A stretch of 54,463 bases of DNA from Catellatospora sp. KI3. Its GTDB lineage: Bacteria > Actinomycetota > Actinomycetes > Mycobacteriales > Micromonosporaceae. The DNA is taken from NCBI RefSeq assembly GCF_029948125.1, contig NZ_JASAMB010000034.1:1-54463 (forward strand), in the 5' to 3' direction. Both the position numbers and the translations under genes were made by a program. A model generated the notes under the pieces. That model was not told the origin of the DNA. It ran no database searches and saw nothing but the letters and a program-made list of their open reading frames with translations. This document shows, piece by piece, positions 48,567 to 54,463 of the stretch (position 1 is its first letter; the number at the start of each line of letters is the position of its first letter).

Positions 48567-49340
48567 ATGAGCAGTGTTTTCGTGACCGGGTCGGCCGACG
48601 GCATCGGCCTGGAGACGGCGCGGGCGCTGCTGCGCGGCGGCCACCGCGTCGTGCTGCACGCGCGCAGCGAGGCGCGGGCGGCGCAGGTCCGCACGGCGGT
48701 GCCGGACGCGGCGGCGGTGGTCGTGGGCGACGTGTCGGAGCTGACCCGGATCCGGGCACTGGCCCTGGCCGCGAACGCCCTCGGACCGTACGACGCGGTG
48801 ATCCACAACGTGGGCGTCGGCGGCGGGGCGGCGCGGCGGGAGGCCACCCCGGACGGAATCGAGCGGATCCTCGCGATCAACGTGCTCGCGCCGTACCTGC
48901 TGACCGCGCTCATGCCGCCACCGCGCCGCCTGGTCTACCTGACCTCCGGCCTGGAGGCGGGCGGCCGCCCCGACTTCGCCGACCCGCAGTACACGCACAG
49001 GCCCTGGCAGGGCATGCAGGCCTACAGCGACTCGAAGATGTACGACGTCGTGCTCGCCTTCGCGGTCGCCCGGCTGTGGCCGGGCACCCTGAGCAACGCC
49101 GTCGACCCGGGCTGGATCAAGACCCGGATGGGCGGCCCGAACGCCACCGACGAGCTGCCCGACGGCGCCGAGACGCAGGTGTGGCTGGCCACGGCGCCGG
49201 AGGCGGAGATCGGGTTCACCGGCCGCTACCTCAAGCGCCGCCAGGACCTCAAGGCCAATCCGGCCGCCTACGACGAGTCGGTGCAGGACCGCCTGCTGGC
49301 CCTCTGCGCCGAGCTCACCGGCCAGGAACTGCCCCGCTGA
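48567..49340 (+). CDS. Short-chain dehydrogenase/reductase
   Basis: A 257-residue SDR with a slightly unusual dinucleotide loop GSADGIGLETA, IHNVGVGGG, catalytic Ser in YLTSGLE and YSDSK (Tyr, Lys). The C-terminus VDPGWIKTRMGGP is ordinary. Substrate unknown. The ATG is preceded by GGAGGTAGCC. Divergent from the SnoaL-like gene; the 130-base gap holds both promoters. A strong hairpin follows the stop. Confidence 0.85.
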   Translation: MSSVFVTGSADGIGLETARALLRGGHRVVLHARSEARAAQVRTAVPDAAAVVVGDVSELTRIRALALAANALGPYDAVIHNVGVGGGAARREATPDGIERILAINVLAPYLLTALMPPPRRLVYLTSGLEAGGRPDFADPQYTHRPWQGMQAYSDSKMYDVVLAFAVARLWPGTLSNAVDPGWIKTRMGGPNATDELPDGAETQVWLATAPEAEIGFTGRYLKRRQDLKANPAAYDESVQDRLLALCAELTGQELPR

Positions 49341-49344
49341 GCCG

Positions 49345-49384
49345 CCGCCGGGCCGGTCGCATCCTGTCGCGACCGGCCCGGCGG
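49345..49384. terminator. Bidirectional terminator hairpin
   Basis: A 16-bp perfect stem, CCGCCGGGCCGGTCGC with its complement, and 8-base loop ATCCTGTC. It lies between the SDR stop and the convergent membrane-protein stop. Confidence 0.78.
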
Positions 49385-49389
49385 ACCGC

Positions 49390-50355
49390 TCACTCCCGGT
49401 AGAGGCGCATTGCGAACGCCGACGCGAGCCGGGCTTCGGCGTCGGGTTCGAGGTCCAGGATCAGGGACTCGCCCCGGGCGCCGGCGGGCAGCCGCAGCGT
49501 GACCATCTGCGCCTGGCCGTTGCACAGCAGGTGGGCGGTGTCCGACGAGGCGCCGAGGCTCAGCCGGGCGGTTACCGCGCCCGAACCCGCGCAGAAGACG
49601 TCCATCCGCACCGGCCCCGAGGTGACCGTGTTGTCGAGGTCGCGGACCGACGTCTCCAGCTCGCCGAAGGTGCTGGCGTAGTACTCGCCCCGGTCGACGG
49701 CGAGCAACTGCTTCACCCGGACGACGTTGGGGTTGGTCAGGGTGACCGCAATGCCGGCGTGTCCGGCGGCCTGGTCGTCTCCGCGCAGGGTGATGGTCAC
49801 CTCGCCGGAGACGGTCAGCACGATCGGCCGGTCGGCGATCGTCGCGTCGCAGGGCACCATGACGTCGGTGCGCCCGTCCGGAGCCTGCCACCGCACCCGC
49901 ACTTCGCCGACCCCGCCGAGGCAGACCGCCCGCAGCTGGTACTCGCCGGCGGGCATCGGCGCCCCGCTCGGCGCCGCGAAGCTGTACGTGAAGCCGTTGC
50001 TGCCCGCGCTGACCGGCCCGAACATCATGCCCGGCCGGGTGTGCTCAGGGGTGTATCCGAGCAGCCCCAGCGCCTGCACGCCCAGCGCCTGCAGCTGATC
50101 GTCGGTCAGCGGCCGGGTCGACGTGGGGGCGGCCGGATCGACCTGCCCGGACCCGCTTCCGGCGCCGAAGGCGTAGCCGCCCGCCGCCAGCACCAGTCCG
50201 GCCACCACGGACAGCGCCGTCATGCGTGCCGTGCGGCGGCGCTTGACGGTACGGCGGACCGCCGCCGCCCCCGGCACCGCGACCTCGTGCGGGGCCTCCA
50301 TCCGGAACTGGAAGAAGGCCTCGGCCATCGGGTCGGACTCGGTGAGCTCAGGCAT
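49390..50355 (-). CDS. Membrane protein partner of SigE-type sigma factor (possible anti-sigma)
   Basis: A 321-residue protein with a short cytoplasmic N-terminus and one membrane helix at about 45-66 (MTALSVVAGLVLAAGGYAFG). A large extracytoplasmic beta-rich domain follows with three to four cysteines (AVCLGG, VPCDAT, VFCAGSG, LLCNG). It overlaps the end of the sigma gene by 8 bases, the classical position of a sigma-factor antagonist. I see no zinc-type HxxxCxxC motif, so the anti-sigma role is inferred only from position and topology. Confidence 0.75.
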   Translation of the reverse strand: MPELTESDPMAEAFFQFRMEAPHEVAVPGAAAVRRTVKRRRTARMTALSVVAGLVLAAGGYAFGAGSGSGQVDPAAPTSTRPLTDDQLQALGVQALGLLGYTPEHTRPGMMFGPVSAGSNGFTYSFAAPSGAPMPAGEYQLRAVCLGGVGEVRVRWQAPDGRTDVMVPCDATIADRPIVLTVSGEVTITLRGDDQAAGHAGIAVTLTNPNVVRVKQLLAVDRGEYYASTFGELETSVRDLDNTVTSGPVRMDVFCAGSGAVTARLSLGASSDTAHLLCNGQAQMVTLRLPAGARGESLILDLEPDAEARLASAFAMRLYRE

Positions 50356-50839
50356 TGCGGACCTCCTCGGCGTTCGGGGCGGACAGCTGCCCGGCCAGGG
50401 CCGTACGCGCCCGGTGCAGCCACGACTTCACGGTGCCGGTCGACACCCGCATCGACTGGGCGATGTCGGCGACCGACTGGTCGGCCAGGTAGTGCAGCAC
50501 CACGGCCTGCCGGGGCTGCGGCGGCAGCGTGCGCAGCGCCGCGAACAGCGCGACCCGGTCCGCGCTCGGTGCGTCGACGTGCTCCTCCCGGTGGCGGCGC
50601 CGGAACGCGGCGGCCACCTTCAACCGGCGGAAGTGGGAGGTGGCCAGGTTCCAGGCGACCCGGCGCACCCAGGCGACCGGGTCGTCGTACGCGCAGATGT
50701 CCTTCCACCGGACCAGCGCCCGGCAGAACGCCTCCTGCGTGACGTCCTGCGCCTCCTGCCGGTCCCCGAGGTACGCGTAGAGCTGCGTCGTCACCGAGGT
50801 GAAGTGCGCCGCGTACAACTCGTCGAAGTCGTGCCCCAT
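50348..50839 (-). CDS. SigE-family ECF RNA polymerase sigma factor
   Basis: A 163-residue ECF sigma factor. Region 2 includes FDELYAAHFTSVTTQLYAYL, DRQEAQDVTQEAFCRALVRW and the promoter-melting ARRVAWNLATSHFRR-like stretch. Region 4 has LPPQPRQAVVLHYLADQSVA and SMRVSTGTVKSWLHRARTAL. The arrangement matches the actinobacterial SigE-family subgroup. ATG 50839 is chosen as the family start. The downstream membrane gene overlaps it by 8 bases. The upstream 50840-51082 gap carries the perfect palindrome GTGACCGCGGTCAC (51047-51060) and no gene. Confidence 0.9.
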   Translation of the reverse strand: MGHDFDELYAAHFTSVTTQLYAYLGDRQEAQDVTQEAFCRALVRWKDICAYDDPVAWVRRVAWNLATSHFRRLKVAAAFRRRHREEHVDAPSADRVALFAALRTLPPQPRQAVVLHYLADQSVADIAQSMRVSTGTVKSWLHRARTALAGQLSAPNAEEVRNA

Positions 50840-51082
50840 GCCTGCCTTCCCCGTGCCCGTGGGAGGCATTTCCCCAGGTCGACGAAGGGTACCGGGCGCC
50901 GGTGGCGCCGTGGTCACCCGTGCTGTCGCGTCCATTCGAGGTCGTCCTCGTCCGTTTCGTGCCGGCCCCCGTCGGGCCGGACGCGGACTACACGGCATCC
51001 CCCGGCATCCGGTTGCGGCCCGCGCGAAGATTCCGCCGACCGCCGCGTGACCGCGGTCACCGGGTCGGGACGGCCGCCCGGC

Positions 51083-51448
51083 TCAGGACAGGGCGCACTC
51101 CAGCCACACGACCTTGCCGGTACGGCCCGGCACGACGCCCCAGTCCGCCGACAGGCGCTGCACCAGGCCCAGCCCGAACCCGCCGTCGACCCCGGCGGGG
51201 CGGGGGACGGGCGGCCGGGGCTCCCGGTCGGTGACCTCGATGCGGATGCCGGAGTCGGTGCGCACCAGCCGGATCGCGACCGCGCCGCCGCCGTGCAGGA
51301 CGGCGTTGCCGACCAGTTCGGAGGTGAGGATCAGCGCGTCCCCGCCCGCGTCGGCCAGCGCCCACGCGCTCAGCTGGGTACGCACGAAGTGTCGTGCCAT
51401 CGCCGCGCTGCCCGCTCCGCCGGGCAGCCGGATGGCGGCCGCGTTCAC
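51083..51448 (-). CDS. RsbW-like GHKL ATPase (anti-sigma/regulatory kinase)
   Basis: A 121-residue single-domain histidine-kinase-like ATPase. N-box LILTSELVGNAVLHGGGAVA, G1 box IEVTDREPR, then GGFGLGLVQRLSADWGV. Actinobacteria carry many such proteins, which bind or phosphorylate anti-anti-sigma partners or act alone in development and stress. GTG 51448 starts the family N-terminus. No cognate STAS gene is adjacent, although the fusion at 44305 is of the same system type. Confidence 0.82.
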   Translation of the reverse strand: MNAAAIRLPGGAGSAAMARHFVRTQLSAWALADAGGDALILTSELVGNAVLHGGGAVAIRLVRTDSGIRIEVTDREPRPPVPRPAGVDGGFGLGLVQRLSADWGVVPGRTGKVVWLECALS

Positions 51449-51633
51449 GGGGTCGCCCCGTCCGTCAGGCCGTGCGCCGCAAGCTTCAGCCAGGCCATCT
51501 CCGCCGCTCCGTCCTCTTCCGTACCGAGGATTCCGACGCCCGGCACCGCCCGCACCGCGTGGGGGGACCGGGTCCTTCAGCGAGAATTCTACGCGCGAAT
51601 CGACGCAATTTCACGATTTGGCTGCGTGCGTCG

Positions 51634-51659
51634 GCGTGGCCGCGCACGATTCCGGGTGA
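51634..51659 (+). promoter_or_regulatory. Candidate stress-sigma promoter
   Basis: GCGT, 16 bases, GGGTGA, about 33 bases before the small ORF at 51692. It matches GNNT-N14-16-GGGTAC/T loosely and shares GCGT/GGGTG with the sites before the hemerythrin and second CBS genes. Confidence 0.28.
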
Positions 51660-51691
51660 AGGACAGCGGTGCCGAGGACCGGGAGGCGGTC

Positions 51692-51970
51692 ATGGGGTTC
51701 GACGAGAAGCTCAGCAACGTGTCGCGGCGCTTCGCCGGGCGCGCCACGCATCTGGCCGGCAAGCTCACCGGCAACACCCACTGGGAGATGTCCGGCTACG
51801 CCATCTGGGCGTCGGCGGTGGAGGAGGAGATCCGGGAGAAGGGCAAGGACGCGCACAAGGCCGTGGCCGCCATCGAGGGGTACGAGGCCGAGCTGCGTGC
51901 CCGCACGCTGGTCGTCGGCGGCCTCACCCCGGCCCCGGCGGTCCGCGAGACGACGACTGCCGACGGCTGA
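51692..51970 (+). CDS. Small protein, possibly CsbD-like
   Basis: A 92-residue, charged, helical protein: MGFDEKLSNVSRRFAGRATH, then LAGKLTGNTHWEMSGYA. The opening resembles CsbD-family stress proteins (short helical repeats with GK-TG), but the later half AVEEEIREKGKDAHKAVAAI differs, so the name is tentative. GGGAGG precedes ATG 51692. It ends 2 bases before the convergent LysR stop. A stress-type promoter motif lies just upstream. Confidence 0.6.
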   Translation: MGFDEKLSNVSRRFAGRATHLAGKLTGNTHWEMSGYAIWASAVEEEIREKGKDAHKAVAAIEGYEAELRARTLVVGGLTPAPAVRETTTADG

Positions 51971-51972
51971 CC

Positions 51973-52860
51973 TCAGTCGAGCGCGGTGGCGGCCGCCGCC
52001 CGGACCGCCTCGGTCAGGGCGGCGAGCACCGCCGACTCCAGCCGCCAGTGCTGCCAGTACAGCGGGACGCTGACCCGGTGGCCGGGCAGCAGCGGTTCCA
52101 GGCGTCCGGTGGCGAGGTCCTCGGCGCAGAAGCGCTCCGGCACCATGCCCCAGCCGAGCCCGAGCCGGATCGCCTCGTTGAAGGCGCTCACCGCCGGGAT
52201 GTAGTGGATCGGCGGCTCCAGCGGCCGCCTGGCCACCGTACGCAGGAAGCGGTGCTGCAGCTGGTCCTTGCGGTTGAGCACCAGCATCGGCGCGGCGGCC
52301 AGGGTCTGCGCGGTCACACCGGCGGCGAACCAGGCGGCACGGGTCCGCGGGGCGGCCGCCGCCACGTAGTGCATGGTGCCCAGCCGCTGCACCCGGCAGC
52401 CCTGGACCGGCACGTGCTGGGAGGTGACCGCCGCCATCACGGTGCCGCTGCGCAGCAGGTCGGCGGTGTACTCCTGGTCGTCGGAGTGCACGTCGAACAG
52501 CAGGCGCGGCTCCGGCGGCAGCGCGGCCAGCGCGGGCAGGAACCAGGTGGCCAGCGAGTCCGCGTTGACGACGATCGCGGCCCGGGTCCAGCCGGTGTCC
52601 CGGCCGCCCCGCGCGGTGTCCAGCGCCTCCCGCTCCAGCAGGGCCAGCTGCCCGGCCAGCCGCAGCAGCGGCTCACCGGCCTCGGTCGCCTGGCACGGCT
52701 TGGCCCGCCGGACCAGCACCTGCCCGGCCGACTGCTCCAGGGCCTTGATCCGCTGGCTGACCGCCGAGGGGGTGAGGTTGAGCGCGCGGGCGGCCGCGTC
52801 GAAGCTGCCCTCGCGGACGACCGCCGCGAAGGTCTCCAGCTGAGCCGAGTCCAGAGCCAC
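51973..52860 (-). CDS. lysG: LysR-family regulator of the LysG/ArgP type
   Basis: A 295-residue LysR-type activator. Helix-turn-helix at about 5-60 (QLETFAAVVREGSFDAAARA, then NLTPSAVSQRIKALEQ) and an effector domain with VVNADSLATWFLPAL and RLGLGWGMVPERF. These segments are typical of LysG/ArgP, which senses intracellular lysine/arginine and turns on the adjacent exporter. It is divergent from lysE with a 71-base gap containing a perfect inverted repeat. The GTG start has no visible ribosome-binding site and may be leaderless. Confidence 0.88.
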   Translation of the reverse strand: MALDSAQLETFAAVVREGSFDAAARALNLTPSAVSQRIKALEQSAGQVLVRRAKPCQATEAGEPLLRLAGQLALLEREALDTARGGRDTGWTRAAIVVNADSLATWFLPALAALPPEPRLLFDVHSDDQEYTADLLRSGTVMAAVTSQHVPVQGCRVQRLGTMHYVAAAAPRTRAAWFAAGVTAQTLAAAPMLVLNRKDQLQHRFLRTVARRPLEPPIHYIPAVSAFNEAIRLGLGWGMVPERFCAEDLATGRLEPLLPGHRVSVPLYWQHWRLESAVLAALTEAVRAAAATALD

Positions 52861-52869
52861 GTAAGCGAT

Positions 52870-52895
52870 GCTAATGCTTGGTAAGAATCATTAGC
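52870..52895 (+). promoter_or_regulatory. LysG operator-like inverted repeat
   Basis: GCTAATG, 12 bases, CATTAGC: perfect 7-bp arms midway between the divergent lysG and lysE starts. It is markedly A+T-rich for this DNA and is the expected LysR-type activator site. Confidence 0.65.
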
Positions 52896-52931
52896 TGGAG
52901 TGCAGCCGGTCGGCGGCCGTACCGTCGACGC

Positions 52932-53528
52932 ATGATCGCTTCGCTGTTCGCCGGCTTCACCACCTCGATGGCGCTGATCGTCGCCATCGGCAGTCAGAAC
53001 GCCTTCGTGCTGCGTCAGGGGCTGCGCCGCGAGCATGTGCTCGCGGTGGTGCTGACCTGCGCGCTGTCCGACGCGCTGCTGATCATGGTGGGCGTCGGCG
53101 GGCTCGGCGCGGCCGTCGCCGCCGCACCCGGACTGCTCACGGCGATCCGGTGGGGCGGGGCGGCGTTCCTGCTCGGGTACGCCGTGCTCGCGGCCCGCCG
53201 CGCGCTGCGCCCCGGGACGCTGGAGGCCCGCAACGGCCCCGGCAGCACCCTGCGCGCCACCATGCTGGCCTGCCTGGCCTTCACCTTCCTCAACCCGCAC
53301 GTGTACCTCGACACCGTGCTGCTGCTCGGCGGACTGGCCAGCCAGCAGCAGTTCCGCTGGGTCTTCGCGGTCGGGGCGGCGCTGGCCAGCGCGGTCTGGT
53401 TCACCGGCCTCGGCGCGGGCGCCCACCGGCTGGCCCCGGTGCTGGCCCGGCCGCTCACCTGGCGCCTGCTCGACGGCGTGATCGCGCTGACCATGACGGC
53501 GATCGCGGTCGGCCTGCTGCTGTCGTGA
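52932..53528 (+). CDS. lysE: LysE/ArgO-type amino-acid exporter
   Basis: A 198-residue exporter with about six membrane helices. The LysE family start FAGFTTSMALIVAIGSQNAF, then VLRQGLRREHVLAVVLTCAL, is clear, with FTFLNPHVYLDTVLLLGG in the middle. It exports basic amino acids (lysine, arginine) when they accumulate, under control of the divergent LysR regulator. ATG 52932 is the natural start. Confidence 0.92.
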   Translation: MIASLFAGFTTSMALIVAIGSQNAFVLRQGLRREHVLAVVLTCALSDALLIMVGVGGLGAAVAAAPGLLTAIRWGGAAFLLGYAVLAARRALRPGTLEARNGPGSTLRATMLACLAFTFLNPHVYLDTVLLLGGLASQQQFRWVFAVGAALASAVWFTGLGAGAHRLAPVLARPLTWRLLDGVIALTMTAIAVGLLLS

Positions 53529-53580
53529 CGACGGGCGGGGCGGCCGTGGCACCGGCCCGCCCCACCCGTCCGCGGCCGGG

Positions 53581-54132
53581 TCAGGCGAAGCTGACCTCGG
53601 CGGTCTCCACCGTGCCGCCGCTGCGGCCGGGTGCCTGCTGGTACCGCCAGTACAGGTTGGTGTGGGCGATGACCTGGTCGGGGCTGGGCGCGCCGTACGC
53701 GGTGAGGTCCTCGGTGGTGTGCGCGTCGCCGACCAGCGTCACGTCGTAGCCGCGCGCGAAGGCCCCGTGGATGGTCGAGCGGATGCACGCGTCGGTCTGC
53801 GCGCCGGTGACCACCAGTCGGCCGACGCCGCGCTCGGCCAGCACCTGCTCCAGCTCGGTGGCCTCGAAGGAGTCGCCGAAGTTCTTGTGCACCAGCGGCT
53901 CGGCGTCCGCGCGGACCAGCTCGGGCACGTACTGCCAGGGGTCGCTGCCCTTGACCAGGTCGGCGTCGGAGTGCTGCACCCAGACGACGGGCACGTCGGC
54001 GGCGCGGGCCCGGTCGACCAGCGCGCCGATGTTGGCGATCACGTGGTCGCGGTCGTGGGCGTTGGCCACCACGCCGTTCTGCACGTCGATCACCAGCAGG
54101 GCGGTGTTGGGCCGGTCGGTGAGCGTGGTCAT
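53581..54132 (-). CDS. Isochorismatase-family cysteine hydrolase
   Basis: A 183-residue enzyme with the catalytic triad positions of the family: Asp16 in LLVIDVQNGV, Lys83 in VHKNFGDSF and Cys116 in GAQTDACIRST. The last motif resembles nicotinamidase/YcaC-type amidases more than true isochorismatase. It probably hydrolyses a small amide. ATG 54132 has AGGAGGAAGCGC upstream. The frame is open further upstream, but the added residues are not family-like. It stands alone between lysE (convergent, 52 bases away) and a terminator-flanked gene. Confidence 0.88.
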   Translation of the reverse strand: MTTLTDRPNTALLVIDVQNGVVANAHDRDHVIANIGALVDRARAADVPVVWVQHSDADLVKGSDPWQYVPELVRADAEPLVHKNFGDSFEATELEQVLAERGVGRLVVTGAQTDACIRSTIHGAFARGYDVTLVGDAHTTEDLTAYGAPSPDQVIAHTNLYWRYQQAPGRSGGTVETAEVSFA

Positions 54133-54208
54133 GCGCTTCCTCCTGAACTCGCGATCATGTTCAGGACCCACCGTAGTCCCCCCCCGACAGCGGGCGCGGG
54201 CGACAGAG

Positions 54209-54248
54209 CCGCGAGCTCCGGGCCGCAGGGATGGCCCGGAGCTCGCGG
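54209..54248 (-). terminator. Strong hairpin terminator
   Basis: A 16-bp perfect stem CCGCGAGCTCCGGGCC with its complement and an 8-base loop, 8 bases after the stop of the gene at the right edge on the minus strand. Confidence 0.78.
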
Positions 54249-54256
54249 CGGTTCGG

Positions 54257-54463
54257 TCAGCGGTAGACGATGTCGGACGGGCTGTAGAAGCAGTTGACCC
54301 CGTCCGCGCCGCTGCCGACGTGCGTGGGCTCGCTGCCCTTCGGCGCGCCGAGGTACTTGTCGCAGATGACGGTGCTGCTGCCGTACGCGGTGATGCGGGT
54401 GAACCGGGCCGTGTCGCCCCAGTTGATGTTGATGCCCGCGACCACGCCCGTGCTCTTCGTGAT
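54257..54463 (-). CDS. C-terminal part of an unrecognised protein, cut by the window edge
   Basis: The frame is open to the last base of the window, so the start lies outside. The visible 68 residues include AGININWGDTARFTRITAYG, ICDKYLGAPKGSEP and VNCFYSPSDIVYR. Two cysteines and many Gly/Thr/Ser suggest a small extracellular domain with one disulfide. I recognise no family. A strong terminator directly after the stop supports it as a real gene. Confidence 0.6.
   Translation of the reverse strand: MTKSTGVVAGININWGDTARFTRITAYGSSTVICDKYLGAPKGSEPTHVGSGADGVNCFYSPSDIVYR

Noticed and set aside
1..54463. tRNA, rRNA and riboswitch signals.
   Set aside because: Reading both strands I found no cloverleaf-like or known riboswitch pattern; this was by eye, so a covariance search could still find one.

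Overview
The window is very G+C-rich DNA with GTG and TTG starts, stop/start overlaps (ATGA, GTGA), candidate leaderless genes, an ECF42-type sigma system, SigE-type sigma, CdaR-type regulators and 3Fe-4S ferredoxin/P450 pairs. All of this points to a filamentous actinobacterium. The small GGGCCC palindromic elements make me favour Micromonosporaceae, but that rests on recollection and I could not run a search. About 58 protein genes are supported. I see no rRNA, tRNA, CRISPR array, insertion sequence or phage gene, and no gene-free stretch longer than about 300 bases.

Layout. 1-4.1 kb: IclR regulator, hypA-hypB (nickel metallochaperones), and divergently a YCII/DGPF protein coupled to an ECF42 sigma factor. 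4.3-10.5 kb: pentapeptide-repeat protein, LURP-like protein, DinB-like protein, small secreted proteins, and 3-hydroxybutyrate dehydrogenase coupled to a GAF/CdaR regulator. 10.6-18.3 kb: the most distinctive region. A DHA2 exporter, a P450 and its ferredoxin run rightwards and meet a tightly overlapped leftward operon of AurF-type diiron N-oxygenase, tryptophan 2,3-dioxygenase, an SDR without its catalytic tyrosine, and an ACC-synthase-like PLP enzyme. I infer a small, possibly undescribed, tryptophan/kynurenine-derived natural-product pathway. 18.5-23 kb: complete branched-chain amino-acid type ABC importer (livKGFHM). 23-28.5 kb: alpha/beta hydrolase, secreted PHB-depolymerase-like esterase, ABC exporter and two unknown proteins. 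28.5-31 kb: a second ECF42 module (DUF998, DGPF protein, sigma factor) whose upstream region shares a bipartite motif with the first. 31-38.6 kb: secreted zinc peptidase, TSUP permease, 6-phosphogluconate dehydrogenase, DUF4142, hemerythrin and CBS stress-type proteins, and an ARE-type ABC-F protein. 38.8-46.4 kb: DoxX, TetR plus heterodimeric ABC exporter, CBS protein, STAS/ATPase fusion, and an orphan P450. 46.6-54.5 kb: Gfo/Idh oxidoreductase, SnoaL-like protein, SDR, SigE-type sigma with its membrane partner, RsbW-like ATPase, LysG/LysE amino-acid export pair, isochorismatase-family hydrolase, and the C-terminal end of a secreted-type protein at the right edge.

Between the genes lie several families of short dispersed inverted repeats: four copies of a roughly 52-bp double GGGCCC palindrome, three whole copies and one edge copy of a roughly 70-bp hairpin with a TAGGCCARCGTC core, two copies of a TTTCGGGGAAAG hairpin, and one GATCATGAA hairpin. 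There are also several strong terminator-like stems. No function was tested. All product names come from motifs recognised by eye.
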